Shown: one piece after another, positions 45,042 through 52,274 of the stretch
How positions within the stretch are numbered: position 1 is the first letter of the stretch
Layout: the number at the start of each line of letters is the position of its first letter
Assembly (NCBI GenBank): GCA_944392335.1
Contig: CALXWJ010000018.1
Location: 1-53,499 of the forward strand
Reading direction: 5' to 3'
Length of the DNA stretch: 53,499 bases
Source: an uncultured Clostridia bacterium
Lineage (GTDB): Bacteria; Bacillota; Clostridia; UBA1381
The notes under the pieces: generated by a model
What the model saw: the letters and a program-made list of their open reading frames with translations, nothing else
The model's database searches: none
What the model was told of the DNA's origin: nothing
Translations under genes and position numbers: made by a program

Positions 45042-45584
45042 TTATTTTCCCTCAGGGGCTTCATATATACTTTTCAATTCCCCGCCATTCCATAAATGCG
45101 CAGAACCGTTTTGCGTTCCGGATACATTATTACTTTCAGCAGTCTTTTTAGTATAATTTAATGAATTTTTTAATAAAATTTCTATTCTTTTTTTTTCTTC
45201 TTTTTCTGATAAATCTGTAGAAGTTGATGGCTCGGTGCTGTTTGAATTGTTTTGATTTGCAGTTATATCACTTTTGTCGGCTTGTTTAAGACGTTTTTGT
45301 GATTCTCTAATTAATTTTATTGCATATGCTGCTTCTTCTGCAGATGGTTTTGTTTTTTTTGATGAAGTTGTATTATCTGATGATAATGAAGTTTGGTCGT
45401 TTTCTTTTACATTCGGATCTGATTCTTCGGTGTCGGTTTCTGATATGGTTACGGTTTGTTCCTGTTTGTATCTTACACTTATTTTTATTGCCAAATAGGT
45501 AAGTGATGTAAGTATAAGCAATATTATTATGCCTGTGATGACCGGTCTGTTATTTGGTTTTTCTGTTTGTTCCAAATTATTCAT
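45042..45584 (-). CDS. Single-pass membrane protein of unknown function
   Basis: A 180-residue protein with a short N-terminus, one membrane segment (~16-34, ITGIIILLILTSLTYLAI) and a long external, S/T/N/E-rich region that looks disordered, with one charged helix (~78-100; AEEAAYAIKLIRESQKRLKQAD). I do not recognise a family. It sits 20 bases downstream of the J-domain gene in the prophage accessory block and is likely co-transcribed with it. Its position in the lysogen-expressed strand suggests a host-surface or exclusion role, which is inference. Confidence 0.65.
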   Translation of the reverse strand: MNNLEQTEKPNNRPVITGIIILLILTSLTYLAIKISVRYKQEQTVTISETDTEESDPNVKENDQTSLSSDNTTSSKKTKPSAEEAAYAIKLIRESQKRLKQADKSDITANQNNSNSTEPSTSTDLSEKEEKKRIEILLKNSLNYTKKTAESNNVSGTQNGSAHLWNGGELKSIYEAPEGK

Positions 45585-45604
45585 GTTTTTCTCCTTACTT
45601 TATT

Positions 45605-46669
45605 TTAACCGGGAAATTCATATTCGTCAATATATTCGGTTTCAAAATTTCCGTATGATACCGGATACAATGTTATGGTATTACCATACACATATTCATT
45701 GTCATGATAAAATTCCAACAGATCATCAGATGTTGAATACTGTGTATTTTCCCCGAATTTATATTCTGTTCCGTACCATTTGCTGCCCGAGCAATAATAT
45801 ATTTTATATGTACCTAAGGGGACTTCTATCTCTACCGTATTTCCTCCTTGTACAAAAAAGCTTATATCATACTCCGATGAGTTGCCGTCACAATGCTGAA
45901 GATATATATAATAATCATTGCTGTCTTGCGCCTGCGTTTCTATTGTAAATGGGGCTATACATTCTTGTGTGGGTTGTTTGAATATATGGCCGTTGGTGGG
46001 TGTGGGCTGTTCCGGAGGCAGGTATGGTGTGGGAGTTTCTTCCGCTATTGACGGAATTTCTTCATTTAGTGTGGGGGTTATATTTCCATCGGGATTGCTC
46101 AGATATGCAATCAATATCAAACCCGACATTATGGCAACTGTCGTGAATATGATTTTATGTTTATTATAACTTTTTTCTTTTTGATTGTTATTATCAGGTT
46201 GATTTTTATAATACAGCAAAATCCATTCTTCTTTATACATTATCGCAGTTATGATCTTACTGCCTTGACGGATCTCTCGAAAATACAGTTCGCCGTATTC
46301 GTCAAGATATTTTTTGTAATCAAATTTTAAAACATTAGCATTAATATTACTATGAACAACGTTATTATCCAATGTTATCAAATGTATTGTTATATATTGC
46401 TTTTGATTATATTTTTTTGATGTGTTTTGTGTTTGTGATGAAGATGTATTATTTTGCTGTGTATATCTTAGATACCATCTATCATATGACGCTTTTGCCT
46501 CCGGGTCCGAAAGTGTTTCATAGGCTTCATTTATCAGCTGCATTCTTTCTTTATCACCGCCTACATCCGGATGTTCTTTCTTTGCATGCTCATAATATGC
46601 CCTTTTTATCTCCTCTGCCGATGAGGGATATTTTATTCCTAATATTTTATAATAATCAAAATAATTCAT
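45605..46669 (-). CDS. Membrane J-domain (DnaJ-like) protein
   Basis: A 354-residue protein. Residues 1-66 form a J domain with the HPD motif (His33-Pro34-Asp35), the part that stimulates Hsp70 ATPase. After an N/Q-rich linker there is a short beta region (~85-155), a membrane segment (~168-188), a proline/threonine linker (PTPYLPPEQPTPT) and an external beta-rich domain (~225-340) with VQGGNTVEIEVPLGTYKIYYCSG, seen in other J-domain proteins of Clostridia. There is no zinc-finger or CTD as in true DnaJ. Within the prophage accessory block it may recruit host DnaK at the membrane. Confidence 0.8.
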   Translation of the reverse strand: MNYFDYYKILGIKYPSSAEEIKRAYYEHAKKEHPDVGGDKERMQLINEAYETLSDPEAKASYDRWYLRYTQQNNTSSSQTQNTSKKYNQKQYITIHLITLDNNVVHSNINANVLKFDYKKYLDEYGELYFREIRQGSKIITAIMYKEEWILLYYKNQPDNNNQKEKSYNKHKIIFTTVAIMSGLILIAYLSNPDGNITPTLNEEIPSIAEETPTPYLPPEQPTPTNGHIFKQPTQECIAPFTIETQAQDSNDYYIYLQHCDGNSSEYDISFFVQGGNTVEIEVPLGTYKIYYCSGSKWYGTEYKFGENTQYSTSDDLLEFYHDNEYVYGNTITLYPVSYGNFETEYIDEYEFPG

Positions 46670-46835
46670 TTAATCTCTCTTTTCTTTAAGTTTGTTATAT
46701 ACCTCCATTGCGTTTCCATTATTTTGAAAGATTGAATTTATATAACTGTCAAAAATTTTATTGATATCATTATTGAGTTTATTAAAAACCTTTGCAATCG
46801 TTCGTTTATTCTCAAGCCAAACATTCTTTTATCAT
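46670..46835 (-). pseudogene. Possible broken small gene upstream of the J-domain gene
   Basis: An ATG at 46835 opens MIKE and soon stops. A different frame then stays open (with a coding-like run ENKRTIAKVFNKLNND, later NAMEVYNKLKEKRD) and ends directly before the J-domain ATG. No start codon exists in the second frame until near its end. One single-base indel would join the two into a ~50-residue gene. It could equally be noncoding spacer. Confidence 0.3.
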
Positions 46836-46847
46836 TCTCTAATGTTT

Positions 46848-47222
46848 TTAGTCTAATATGTTATTTTTTTTTATAAAATCATCATACCATGCATTAACCT
46901 TGGAAACAGGTTTGCAATATGGACAGGGAAGATAATTTTTTTTTAATGCTTCATATCGGTGCATCAATATTTTTTTATGCGATTTTACGTAATTACATCT
47001 GCTTCTATGAAAATATTTCCCGTTCGGGGTGACAAATGCATTAAATTCTTTCCCGTAGCCATATACTCTGTTGGTCTTATACGGAAGAAGTGTTTTCTCG
47101 TCTATATCAACTCCGTTTGGCAGCATTGATTTGTCTATCGGTTTGGTGCTTTTTGACAGTTTTATGTATTTATATGCAACTATAATTAAAGCTACTGACA
47201 GGATAATTATAAGTACGGTCAT
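46848..47222 (-). CDS. Membrane protein with Ada-like zinc-binding motif
   Basis: A 124-residue protein. A membrane segment covers about residues 1-17 (MTVLIIILSVALIIVAYKYI). The outer part ends in FVTPNGKYFHRSRCNYV...PCPYCKP, the pattern of Ada-type metal-binding domains (Y-H-x-x-x-C ... P-C-x-x-C), probably a zinc knuckle. ATG 47222 is preferred: AAAGGAG stands 7 bases before it, while the open TTG further upstream has none. Unknown role; part of the prophage accessory block. Confidence 0.6.
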   Translation of the reverse strand: MTVLIIILSVALIIVAYKYIKLSKSTKPIDKSMLPNGVDIDEKTLLPYKTNRVYGYGKEFNAFVTPNGKYFHRSRCNYVKSHKKILMHRYEALKKNYLPCPYCKPVSKVNAWYDDFIKKNNILD

Positions 47223-47260
47223 GACAATGCTCCTTTTACATATATTTCCTTTCAATATTT

Positions 47261-47806
47261 TTAAAACTTATAAACATCTTTAAAGAGATTTCCGAATGAA
47301 GTTACTAATGGATTAACAACTTTTTCATTAAAATATATTGAATGCATACAATCATGCAACCTTATCGGATGATTTTCTGAATAATCGTCTGCGCAAGATT
47401 TATCATAAAGAATATCACAAAGAAGATATACAGCTTTAAGAATGGGATGAAATTCTATATTGGTCGGCGGATTTGGATTCCATAAAAACAAATTATGTTT
47501 TTCTCTCAAAACCTCGCCGTAGAGTCTTATCCTACGATTAAAAGATTGTTCATTGACTTTATTGAACAACTGAGGCATTAGCTGGATAAATTCATTGCAA
47601 AAGTGGACGCGGTCTTTCTTGCTTGAAATTAATGCAAGATCACCGACAATGTATAATGCGGGTAACAATTCAAAATCTGGATCAGCTGATAGCTGCACGT
47701 CTCTTAATATTTTTTTTTCTTCAAAATAATATTTTCTAAAAATATCATTAATAGTTTTAGGTCTGTTAGGATTTAATTTTTTTATAATTTTGTTTATAAT
47801 ACCCAT
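47261..47806 (-). CDS. Hypothetical protein of prophage accessory block
   Basis: A 181-residue, probably helical soluble protein. No signal peptide or clear membrane segment, and no motif that I recognise. It has aromatic stretches (IRKYYFEEKKIL) and a late LHDCMHSIYF. It lies 15 bases before the repressor stop in transcription order, so it shares the repressor transcript and would be expressed in the lysogen. That context is shared with many phage immunity or defence genes, but function is unknown. Confidence 0.65.
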   Translation of the reverse strand: MGIINKIIKKLNPNRPKTINDIFRKYYFEEKKILRDVQLSADPDFELLPALYIVGDLALISSKKDRVHFCNEFIQLMPQLFNKVNEQSFNRRIRLYGEVLREKHNLFLWNPNPPTNIEFHPILKAVYLLCDILYDKSCADDYSENHPIRLHDCMHSIYFNEKVVNPLVTSFGNLFKDVYKF

Positions 47807-47821
47807 GTTAATTCCCTTCTC

Positions 47822-48208
47822 TTACTTTTCCAAATCATAAATGAACTGCATTATTTTCATTTGAGTTTTGCCATCAGCGTTGCGGTATATACGCAACAGG
47901 TCTTGTTCCTGAATGGTAAGAGTGTCGTTTTCTTTCAAAGTGTTATTATTGCCTGATATTACTTTACTGTTTGTTATATCTCCTGCGTTGATACTCTGAT
48001 TTATATTCCGTCCTACCAATTCATCAATGGAGCAGTTGAGATAGTCTGCAATTGCTGATATTTTCTCTATGGATGGTGATTGTCCTTTCTTTGTTAAATC
48101 ATAGATAAAATTTCTGTTAATATTACATTCATGAAGTAAAAAGGCTACAGGAATTTTTTTTTGTCTGCATATTGATTTAATTTTTTCGCTAATTAGTAAA
48201 TTCTGCAT
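47822..48208 (-). CDS. CI-like XRE-family prophage repressor
   Basis: A 128-residue regulator. The N-terminal helix-turn-helix (~8-65) reads ISEKIKSICRQKKIPVAFLLHECNI, then NRNFIYDLTKKGQSPSIEKI and IADYLNCSIDELVG, the XRE pattern. A short N/G-rich linker (NINQSINAGD) and a C-terminal helical tail (EQDLLRIYRNADGKTQMKIMQFI), likely for dimerisation, follow. There is no LexA/CI-type autoprotease domain. It is divergent from the early operon, with two matching palindromes between. It should repress the early promoter and hold lysogeny. AAAGGGG precedes the ATG. Confidence 0.85.
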   Translation of the reverse strand: MQNLLISEKIKSICRQKKIPVAFLLHECNINRNFIYDLTKKGQSPSIEKISAIADYLNCSIDELVGRNINQSINAGDITNSKVISGNNNTLKENDTLTIQEQDLLRIYRNADGKTQMKIMQFIYDLEK

Positions 48209-48244
48209 AATACATCCCCTTTCTTTTTGTCAAAATTACCATAA

Positions 48245-48297
48245 TACAGGAATATCTGTAAAATTGTGTTGACATACAGTAAATACTGTATTATAAT
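48245..48297 (+). promoter_or_regulatory. Prophage early promoter with two repressor operators
   Basis: TTGACA (48269-48274), 17 bases, TATAAT (48292-48297): a perfect consensus promoter toward the early genes. Two identical-arm palindromes, TACAG-N6-CTGTA, lie at 48245-48260 and 48275-48290, 30 bases apart. The second fills the -35/-10 spacer, so a bound repressor would block polymerase. The repressor gene's own promoter must lie on the other strand in the same region, but I see no strong match. Confidence 0.88.
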
Positions 48298-48479
48298 ATA
48301 CCCATAAGAACACAAAAGTACTTTAGTATTCTTAAAATCCTAAAAGCACAAAAATTTTTTAGGGTTACAAAAAGCTGTATGTGTTTGAATATAAGTGTGG
48401 TAACTTTATTATAAACCATATGGCGTTTTTTGTCAATATAATTATGAAAATAAAGCATTAATTGGAAAGGAGGCATTTT
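48298..48479 (+). other. Early-transcript leader
   Basis: About 175 transcribed bases before the Cro-like gene. It includes CCTAAAA...TTTTTTAGG (about 48340-48373) that can pair and a weak operator-like TACA...TGTA near 48366-48380. No gene is seen. Confidence 0.4.
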
Positions 48480-48671
48480 ATGACGAATAATCTTGCGCAT
48501 TACCGAAAGAAGCGGGGCTTGACACAGGAGGAATTGTCCAGAATTGCAGACCTTGAGCAGTCTGAAATTTCAAGAGCAGAGAACGGTTTGAAGGATTTTC
48601 GGGGCGGAACATGGGCAAGGCTGGCGAAGATACTTGATTGCAGTGTCGAGGAATTGATGGGAAAGGAGTAA
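48480..48671 (+). CDS. Cro-like XRE-family regulator
   Basis: A 63-residue single-domain helix-turn-helix protein: NNLAHYRKKRGLTQEELSRI, then LEQSEISRAENG and LAKILDCSVEELMG. The small size and place as first gene of the plus-strand operon fit a Cro-type antirepressor that switches to lytic growth. ATG 48480 follows AAAGGAGG; an upstream TTG is in frame but unneeded. Confidence 0.85.
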   Translation: MTNNLAHYRKKRGLTQEELSRIADLEQSEISRAENGLKDFRGGTWARLAKILDCSVEELMGKE

Positions 48672-48710
48672 AACTACGACGAATTTTTATTACGGAAAGG
48701 AAAGGAAAAA

Positions 48711-48851
48711 ATGGAAACGGAAATTAGTTTTGACAAGTATACTCAACAAGCTATTGCGGCGGCCACATTGGAATTTATGATAAACCTACTGAAAACGCCC
48801 GGAGGTCAGGATGCTATTAATAGAAAGAAAAAGGAATTAGGTCTAAAATGA
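48711..48851 (+). CDS. Small phage protein, 46 residues
   Basis: After a strong purine-rich ribosome binding site (AAAGGAAAGGAAAAA) the frame encodes METEISFDKYTQQAIAAATL and ends in NRKKKELGLK. It looks like a short amphipathic helix protein. I do not recognise a family. The stop overlaps the next ATG (ATGA), so it belongs to the early operon. Confidence 0.6.
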   Translation: METEISFDKYTQQAIAAATLEFMINLLKTPGGQDAINRKKKELGLK

Positions 48852-49045
48852 AATGTAATTTACGCTGCGAATACTTAGCTACAGTCAAGGATTTTGATAT
48901 GGGTAGAAGCAAAATAATATATGCTTATTGCAGAAAATACAACTGTGATTTGTCGTGTCATGGCGGGATTGTAAGGAGAAAATTTAAGTGCAAAGAAAAT
49001 GCTGAAAGGAAAAGAAGAAAAAATGAAAGGTTACAAAGTTTTTAA
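48848..49045 (+). CDS. Small cysteine-rich phage protein
   Basis: A 65-residue protein with seven cysteines (CNLRC, YCRKYNC, LSC, FKC) in a pattern suited to a small zinc finger, and a very basic tail (KENAERKRRKNER). It may bind nucleic acid; family unknown. Its ATG overlaps the stop of the preceding gene, and it overlaps the start of the next by 23 bases. Confidence 0.65.
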   Translation: MKCNLRCEYLATVKDFDMGRSKIIYAYCRKYNCDLSCHGGIVRRKFKCKENAERKRRKNERLQSF

Positions 49046-49868
49046 TAATGATTGGACATGCCGAGGTTTTGAGTATAAATTGGGAAAAACATATGTACAT
49101 GAAGGCACCATTAATCTGTGTGAAACGGGATTTCACTTTTGCAAAAGAGCCATAGATTGTTTTAATTATTATGAGTTTGATAGCAGCAATAAAGTTGCGG
49201 AAATTGAAGCTGTAGGAAAAATAAAAACCGATGGAACAAAGAGCGTGACAGATAAAATTACAATTATTCGTGAGCTTTCGTGGCACGAGGTTCTTGACCT
49301 GGTTAATATAGGCAAGAACTGTACAGGGATAGGCAACAGTGGCTACCGCAACAGTGGCAACTGCAACAGTGGTGACTATAACAGTGGTGACTGCAACAGT
49401 GGTGACTATAACAGTGGTGACTACAACAGTGGCGACTGCAACAGTGGCAACTACAACAGTGGTGACTATAACAGTGGCAACTACAACAGTGGCTACTTCA
49501 ACAGTGGCTACCGCAACAGTGGATTTTTCTGTACAGGAACCGCAACGGTGAATTTTTTTGATAAACCTACAAATCTAAGTTTTATGCAGGCTCGTCTATT
49601 AAATGGTATGCATGTTATATGCGATAATTATAAAAACAACATCTGGATAAATTCTGAAACTATGAATGAAACAGAGAAAAAATTGCATCCGGAATATAAA
49701 ACAACTGGAGGATATTTAAAAGTCTTAGATTACAAAGAAGCCTGGAAGGCGATGTGGGGGGAAATAACGGAGGCACAGAAACAAAGCATAATGGATTTGC
49801 CAAATTTTGATAAAAATAAGTTCTTTAAAATTACAGGAATACAAATAAAGGAAGGCGAAAAAGAATGA
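49023..49868 (+). CDS. Phage protein with NSG pentapeptide repeats (DUF7666-like ends)
   Basis: A 281-residue protein. The N-terminal ~95 residues (MKGYKVFNNDWTCRGFEYKL, ETGFHFCKRAIDCFNYY) resemble a phage domain annotated DUF7666. A run of 13 xNSGx pentapeptides follows (~104-168; R/C/Y-NSG-D/N/Y), of the N-x-G type that folds into a right-handed quadrilateral helix. The C-terminal ~110 residues are globular with WKAMWGEITEAQKQSIMDLP. Pentapeptide proteins can mimic DNA, but function here is unknown. Start 49023 chosen by GGAAAAGAAGA spacing. Overlaps the next gene by ATGA. Confidence 0.7.
   Translation: MKGYKVFNNDWTCRGFEYKLGKTYVHEGTINLCETGFHFCKRAIDCFNYYEFDSSNKVAEIEAVGKIKTDGTKSVTDKITIIRELSWHEVLDLVNIGKNCTGIGNSGYRNSGNCNSGDYNSGDCNSGDYNSGDYNSGDCNSGNYNSGDYNSGNYNSGYFNSGYRNSGFFCTGTATVNFFDKPTNLSFMQARLLNGMHVICDNYKNNIWINSETMNETEKKLHPEYKTTGGYLKVLDYKEAWKAMWGEITEAQKQSIMDLPNFDKNKFFKITGIQIKEGEKE
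49333..49524 (+). repeat. 15-bp tandem repeat array inside the NSG-repeat gene
   Basis: Thirteen units of AACAGTGGYRACTRY-type sequence encode the xNSGx repeats. AACAGTGG is invariant; variation is confined to the bases between, which changes the outward residues (C, Y, D, N, R, F). Confidence 0.9.
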
Positions 49869-50215
49869 TGAAGATTTATACAGACAAAGCCGGTAATGTT
49901 ACGGCTGTAAAAAAGAGGAAAGCAAGGAAAAACAGGCTTATTTTATTGGCTATTGCGGTAATTGGGATTTTGATCGCGGCGGCTTCCTGCGTTGGCAGCA
50001 AGGCAGAACCGACCGAGCCGGAATGCGTTATTTACACCCGGACAATACGGGAATATGAGGTACAGTTCGGGGACAGTGTGTCAAGGATCGCGGCAAAGTT
50101 CTGCCCGGAATTTATTGATTTTGCGGAGTACCAAAAGGAATTTATGAGGCTGAATAATTGTGATAGTAATATTTATGCCGGGGAGGTTATGAGGGTTTAT
50201 GTTTATGAAGAATAA
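49865..50215 (+). CDS. Membrane-anchored LysM-like phage protein
   Basis: A 116-residue protein. A basic cytoplasmic N-terminus (KKRKARKNR) precedes a membrane segment (~25-42, LILLAIAVIGILIAAAS). A LysM-like domain follows (~64-114: YEVQFGDSVSRIAAKFCP, FMRLNNCDSNIYAGEVMRV), which typically binds peptidoglycan. The ATG overlaps the previous stop (ATGA). A LysM protein in the early operon is slightly unusual; it may modify the cell surface on induction. The 3' end abuts the terminator of a predicted antisense RNA. Confidence 0.75.
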   Translation: MMKIYTDKAGNVTAVKKRKARKNRLILLAIAVIGILIAAASCVGSKAEPTEPECVIYTRTIREYEVQFGDSVSRIAAKFCPEFIDFAEYQKEFMRLNNCDSNIYAGEVMRVYVYEE

Positions 50216-50284
50216 AATAAAAAAAGACCGCCGAATATTAAGAGATATTACGGCGGCAATAAAAAAATTTAAAATATATACATT
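50215..50284 (-). ncRNA. Predicted small RNA antisense to the early operon
   Basis: A perfect minus-strand promoter (next entry) fires leftward into a short AU-rich stretch. A stem GCCGCCG...CGGCGGTC (about 50226-50257) follows, then seven T's (50225-50219 on the minus strand). On the plus strand the same stem lacks a T run, so it is a terminator only for the minus strand. The product would be about 65-70 bases with no reading frame. Inferred from signals only. Confidence 0.55.
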
Positions 50285-50290
50285 GACTAT

Positions 50291-50319
50291 ATTATAGCAT
50301 ATTTGCTGTGATATGTCAA
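50291..50319 (-). promoter_or_regulatory. Perfect extended-10 promoter on the minus strand
   Basis: TTGACA (50319-50314), 17 bases, TATAAT (50296-50291), with TGC directly before TATAAT (extended -10). It lies between two plus-strand early genes and points against them. ATTGAC/GTCAAT arms around it form a loose inverted repeat that could be an operator. Confidence 0.75.
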
Positions 50320-50338
50320 TAGAAGGAGGAAAAAAAAT

Positions 50339-50869
50339 ATGCCGCATTGGAAAAAGGCATTTAATCCGGACTATTTGGGGGCGTATTCCCTGGAGGACGG
50401 GCAGGATTTGATATTAACGGTCAAAAGCGTTGGGATCGAAACGGTGACCGGTGAGGGCGGAAAAAAAGAGGACTGTTTGGTTGCGCATTTTATTGAAAAT
50501 CAAAAGCCGATGATTTTAAACAAAACGAACTGCAAGACGATTACAAAGATTTACAAAACGCCGATTACAGAGAATTGGTGGGGGAAGAAAATTCAGGTTT
50601 TTCAGGATGTAACCAAATTAAAAGGAGAGCTTGTGGAGTGTTTAAGGATAAGAGCGTTTATCCCGCAAGAAAGCAAGATAGAAACAATCAAATGTGAGAG
50701 GTGCGGAAAAAACATTGTCCCATCCCATGGGATGAGCGCCGCGGAGCTGGCGGGATACACAAAAAAGAAATACGGGGTTTCGGTCTGCGGCGAATGTGCG
50801 TTGATTTTAGCAAAAGAGAAAAAGGAAAGAGAGGAAAATTTAAATGAGAGCAACGAAGATCAAGATTAA
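50339..50869 (+). CDS. Conserved phage early protein with C-terminal zinc ribbon
   Basis: A 176-residue protein. The N-terminal ~110 residues (FNPDYLGAYSLEDGQDLILT, VAHFIENQKPMILN) resemble a protein common next to recombination genes in phages of Firmicutes, perhaps with an OB-like beta fold. The C-terminus has CERCGKN and CGECAL, four cysteines of a zinc ribbon. GAAGGAGG precedes the ATG. It overlaps the ATPase gene by 26 bases, suggesting joint use in phage recombination or replication. Confidence 0.65.
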   Translation: MPHWKKAFNPDYLGAYSLEDGQDLILTVKSVGIETVTGEGGKKEDCLVAHFIENQKPMILNKTNCKTITKIYKTPITENWWGKKIQVFQDVTKLKGELVECLRIRAFIPQESKIETIKCERCGKNIVPSHGMSAAELAGYTKKKYGVSVCGECALILAKEKKEREENLNESNEDQD

Positions 50870-52274
50870 AAATTTATTTGGGATCAAGGAAACCGAGCTT
50901 GACGGACGGAGCATTGAGATCACCGGCACAAACGGGACGGGCAAGACTTCTGTTATTGACAGCATAAGATATGCGCTGACAAATCAATCGGACCGTGAAT
51001 TCGTTATCCGAAACGGTGAATCGGAGGGTGAGATCATAATCGAAACGGACAGCGGGTTACATATTGACCGCAAAAAAAGAACGGAGCAAAGTGATTACAA
51101 ATCTATAAAGGAAAACGGCAAAGAAGTATCTGCGCCGGAAACGGTATTGCGGCAGTTATTTACTCCGATGCAGCTTGATCCGGTAGCTTTTACACAAATG
51201 GATAAGAAGGAACAAAACAGGATCATCTTGGACTTGATAGATTTTTCATGGGATTTGAATTGGATAAAGGAGCAATTCGGGGAAATCCCCGAGGGGGTTA
51301 ATTATGAGCAGAATATCTTACAGGTATTAAATGACATCCAATCGGAAAACGGCGAATATTTTAAGAACCGTCAGGACATCAACAGGGACATAAGAAACAA
51401 GACCGCGTTTATTTCTGATATTGCGCAAAGTCTTCCCGACGGGTATATGCCGGAGGTTTGGGAAAGCTACGATCTTGGGGAGAACTACAAGAAATTGCAG
51501 GAGATTCAAGCAAGGAACAACAAAATTGAAAGAAGCCGTGCTTACCGTGACAGCTATGACAACAAGATAAGAGGAATACAAGCGGACAGGGAAATAAAAA
51601 TAACATCATGTGAAAAGGCGATAGCGTCGGAGCGTGAAAATCTAAAAGCGGACATTGAGAGATTAAAGGCTGAAATAATTGCTTACGAGGACAAGCTGTC
51701 AACGCTCGATGACAGGCTTGGTGACAAGATCAAGGTTATAGACGCGGAATTTGAAAAGGCAAAAGCGGAGCTTGATTCAAATGTAAAGGTCGCGGATCAG
51801 TATGCGGATTTAGAAATTACGGATTGTTCAGAGTTACAGTCGGAAATTGACGAGGCGGAAGATATGAAGCAATATCTGAACGAATACCACCGAATGGAAC
51901 GCATGCAGGAAGAAGTAAGAGAATTAAAAAAGCAATCGGACGAGCTGACAAGAAAGATTGAGCTTGCAAGGACATTGCCGGGGGAGATCCTTCAAACGGC
52001 AACGATACCGATTGACGGCTTTTGGGTTGAAAACGGAATACCGCTTATAAACGGGCTGCCTGTTTCCAACTTGTCAGAGGGTGAACAGCTGGAGCTTTGT
52101 GTTGATGTGGCGCTGTCAAAGCCGAATACGTTACAGATCATTCTAATTGACGGCGCGGAAAAGCTATCAGACAGCAACAGAGAAAGGCTATACCAAAAGT
52201 GCAAAGAAAAAGGTTTACAATTTATTGCTACCAGAACAACAAACGATAACGAGATCGGAGTGACATATTTATGA
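50844..52274 (+). CDS. SMC/RecF-like AAA ATPase of phage recombination module
   Basis: A 476-residue ATPase of the Rad50/SbcC-like type. Walker A is GTNGTGKTS (28-36). A long central coiled coil (~205-385) carries repeated E/K/L runs (LKADIERLKAEIIAYEDKL). The signature LSEGEQLEL and Walker B IILIDGAE come near the C-terminus, before the ARTTND end. Shorter than SbcC (~1000 residues), as is usual for phage relatives. Paired with the next nuclease, it probably forms an end-processing machine. The GAGG binding site lies inside the previous gene; it ends in an ATGA overlap with the nuclease gene. Confidence 0.85.
   Translation: MRATKIKIKNLFGIKETELDGRSIEITGTNGTGKTSVIDSIRYALTNQSDREFVIRNGESEGEIIIETDSGLHIDRKKRTEQSDYKSIKENGKEVSAPETVLRQLFTPMQLDPVAFTQMDKKEQNRIILDLIDFSWDLNWIKEQFGEIPEGVNYEQNILQVLNDIQSENGEYFKNRQDINRDIRNKTAFISDIAQSLPDGYMPEVWESYDLGENYKKLQEIQARNNKIERSRAYRDSYDNKIRGIQADREIKITSCEKAIASERENLKADIERLKAEIIAYEDKLSTLDDRLGDKIKVIDAEFEKAKAELDSNVKVADQYADLEITDCSELQSEIDEAEDMKQYLNEYHRMERMQEEVRELKKQSDELTRKIELARTLPGEILQTATIPIDGFWVENGIPLINGLPVSNLSEGEQLELCVDVALSKPNTLQIILIDGAEKLSDSNRERLYQKCKEKGLQFIATRTTNDNEIGVTYL

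Noticed and set aside
48291..48500. Minus-strand 69-residue frame across the operator region and the start of the Cro-like gene.
   Set aside because: It covers the early promoter and leader, has no ribosome binding site, and shows no protein-like pattern.
49333..49524. CRISPR array or diversity-generating retroelement template from the regular repeats.
   Set aside because: Units are 15 bp, coding and without spacers; no Cas or reverse transcriptase gene nearby.
49339..49551. Open frame MATATVATATVV... overlapping the NSG-repeat gene.
   Set aside because: It is the shifted reading of the 15-bp tandem repeats; no ribosome binding site and low-complexity product.
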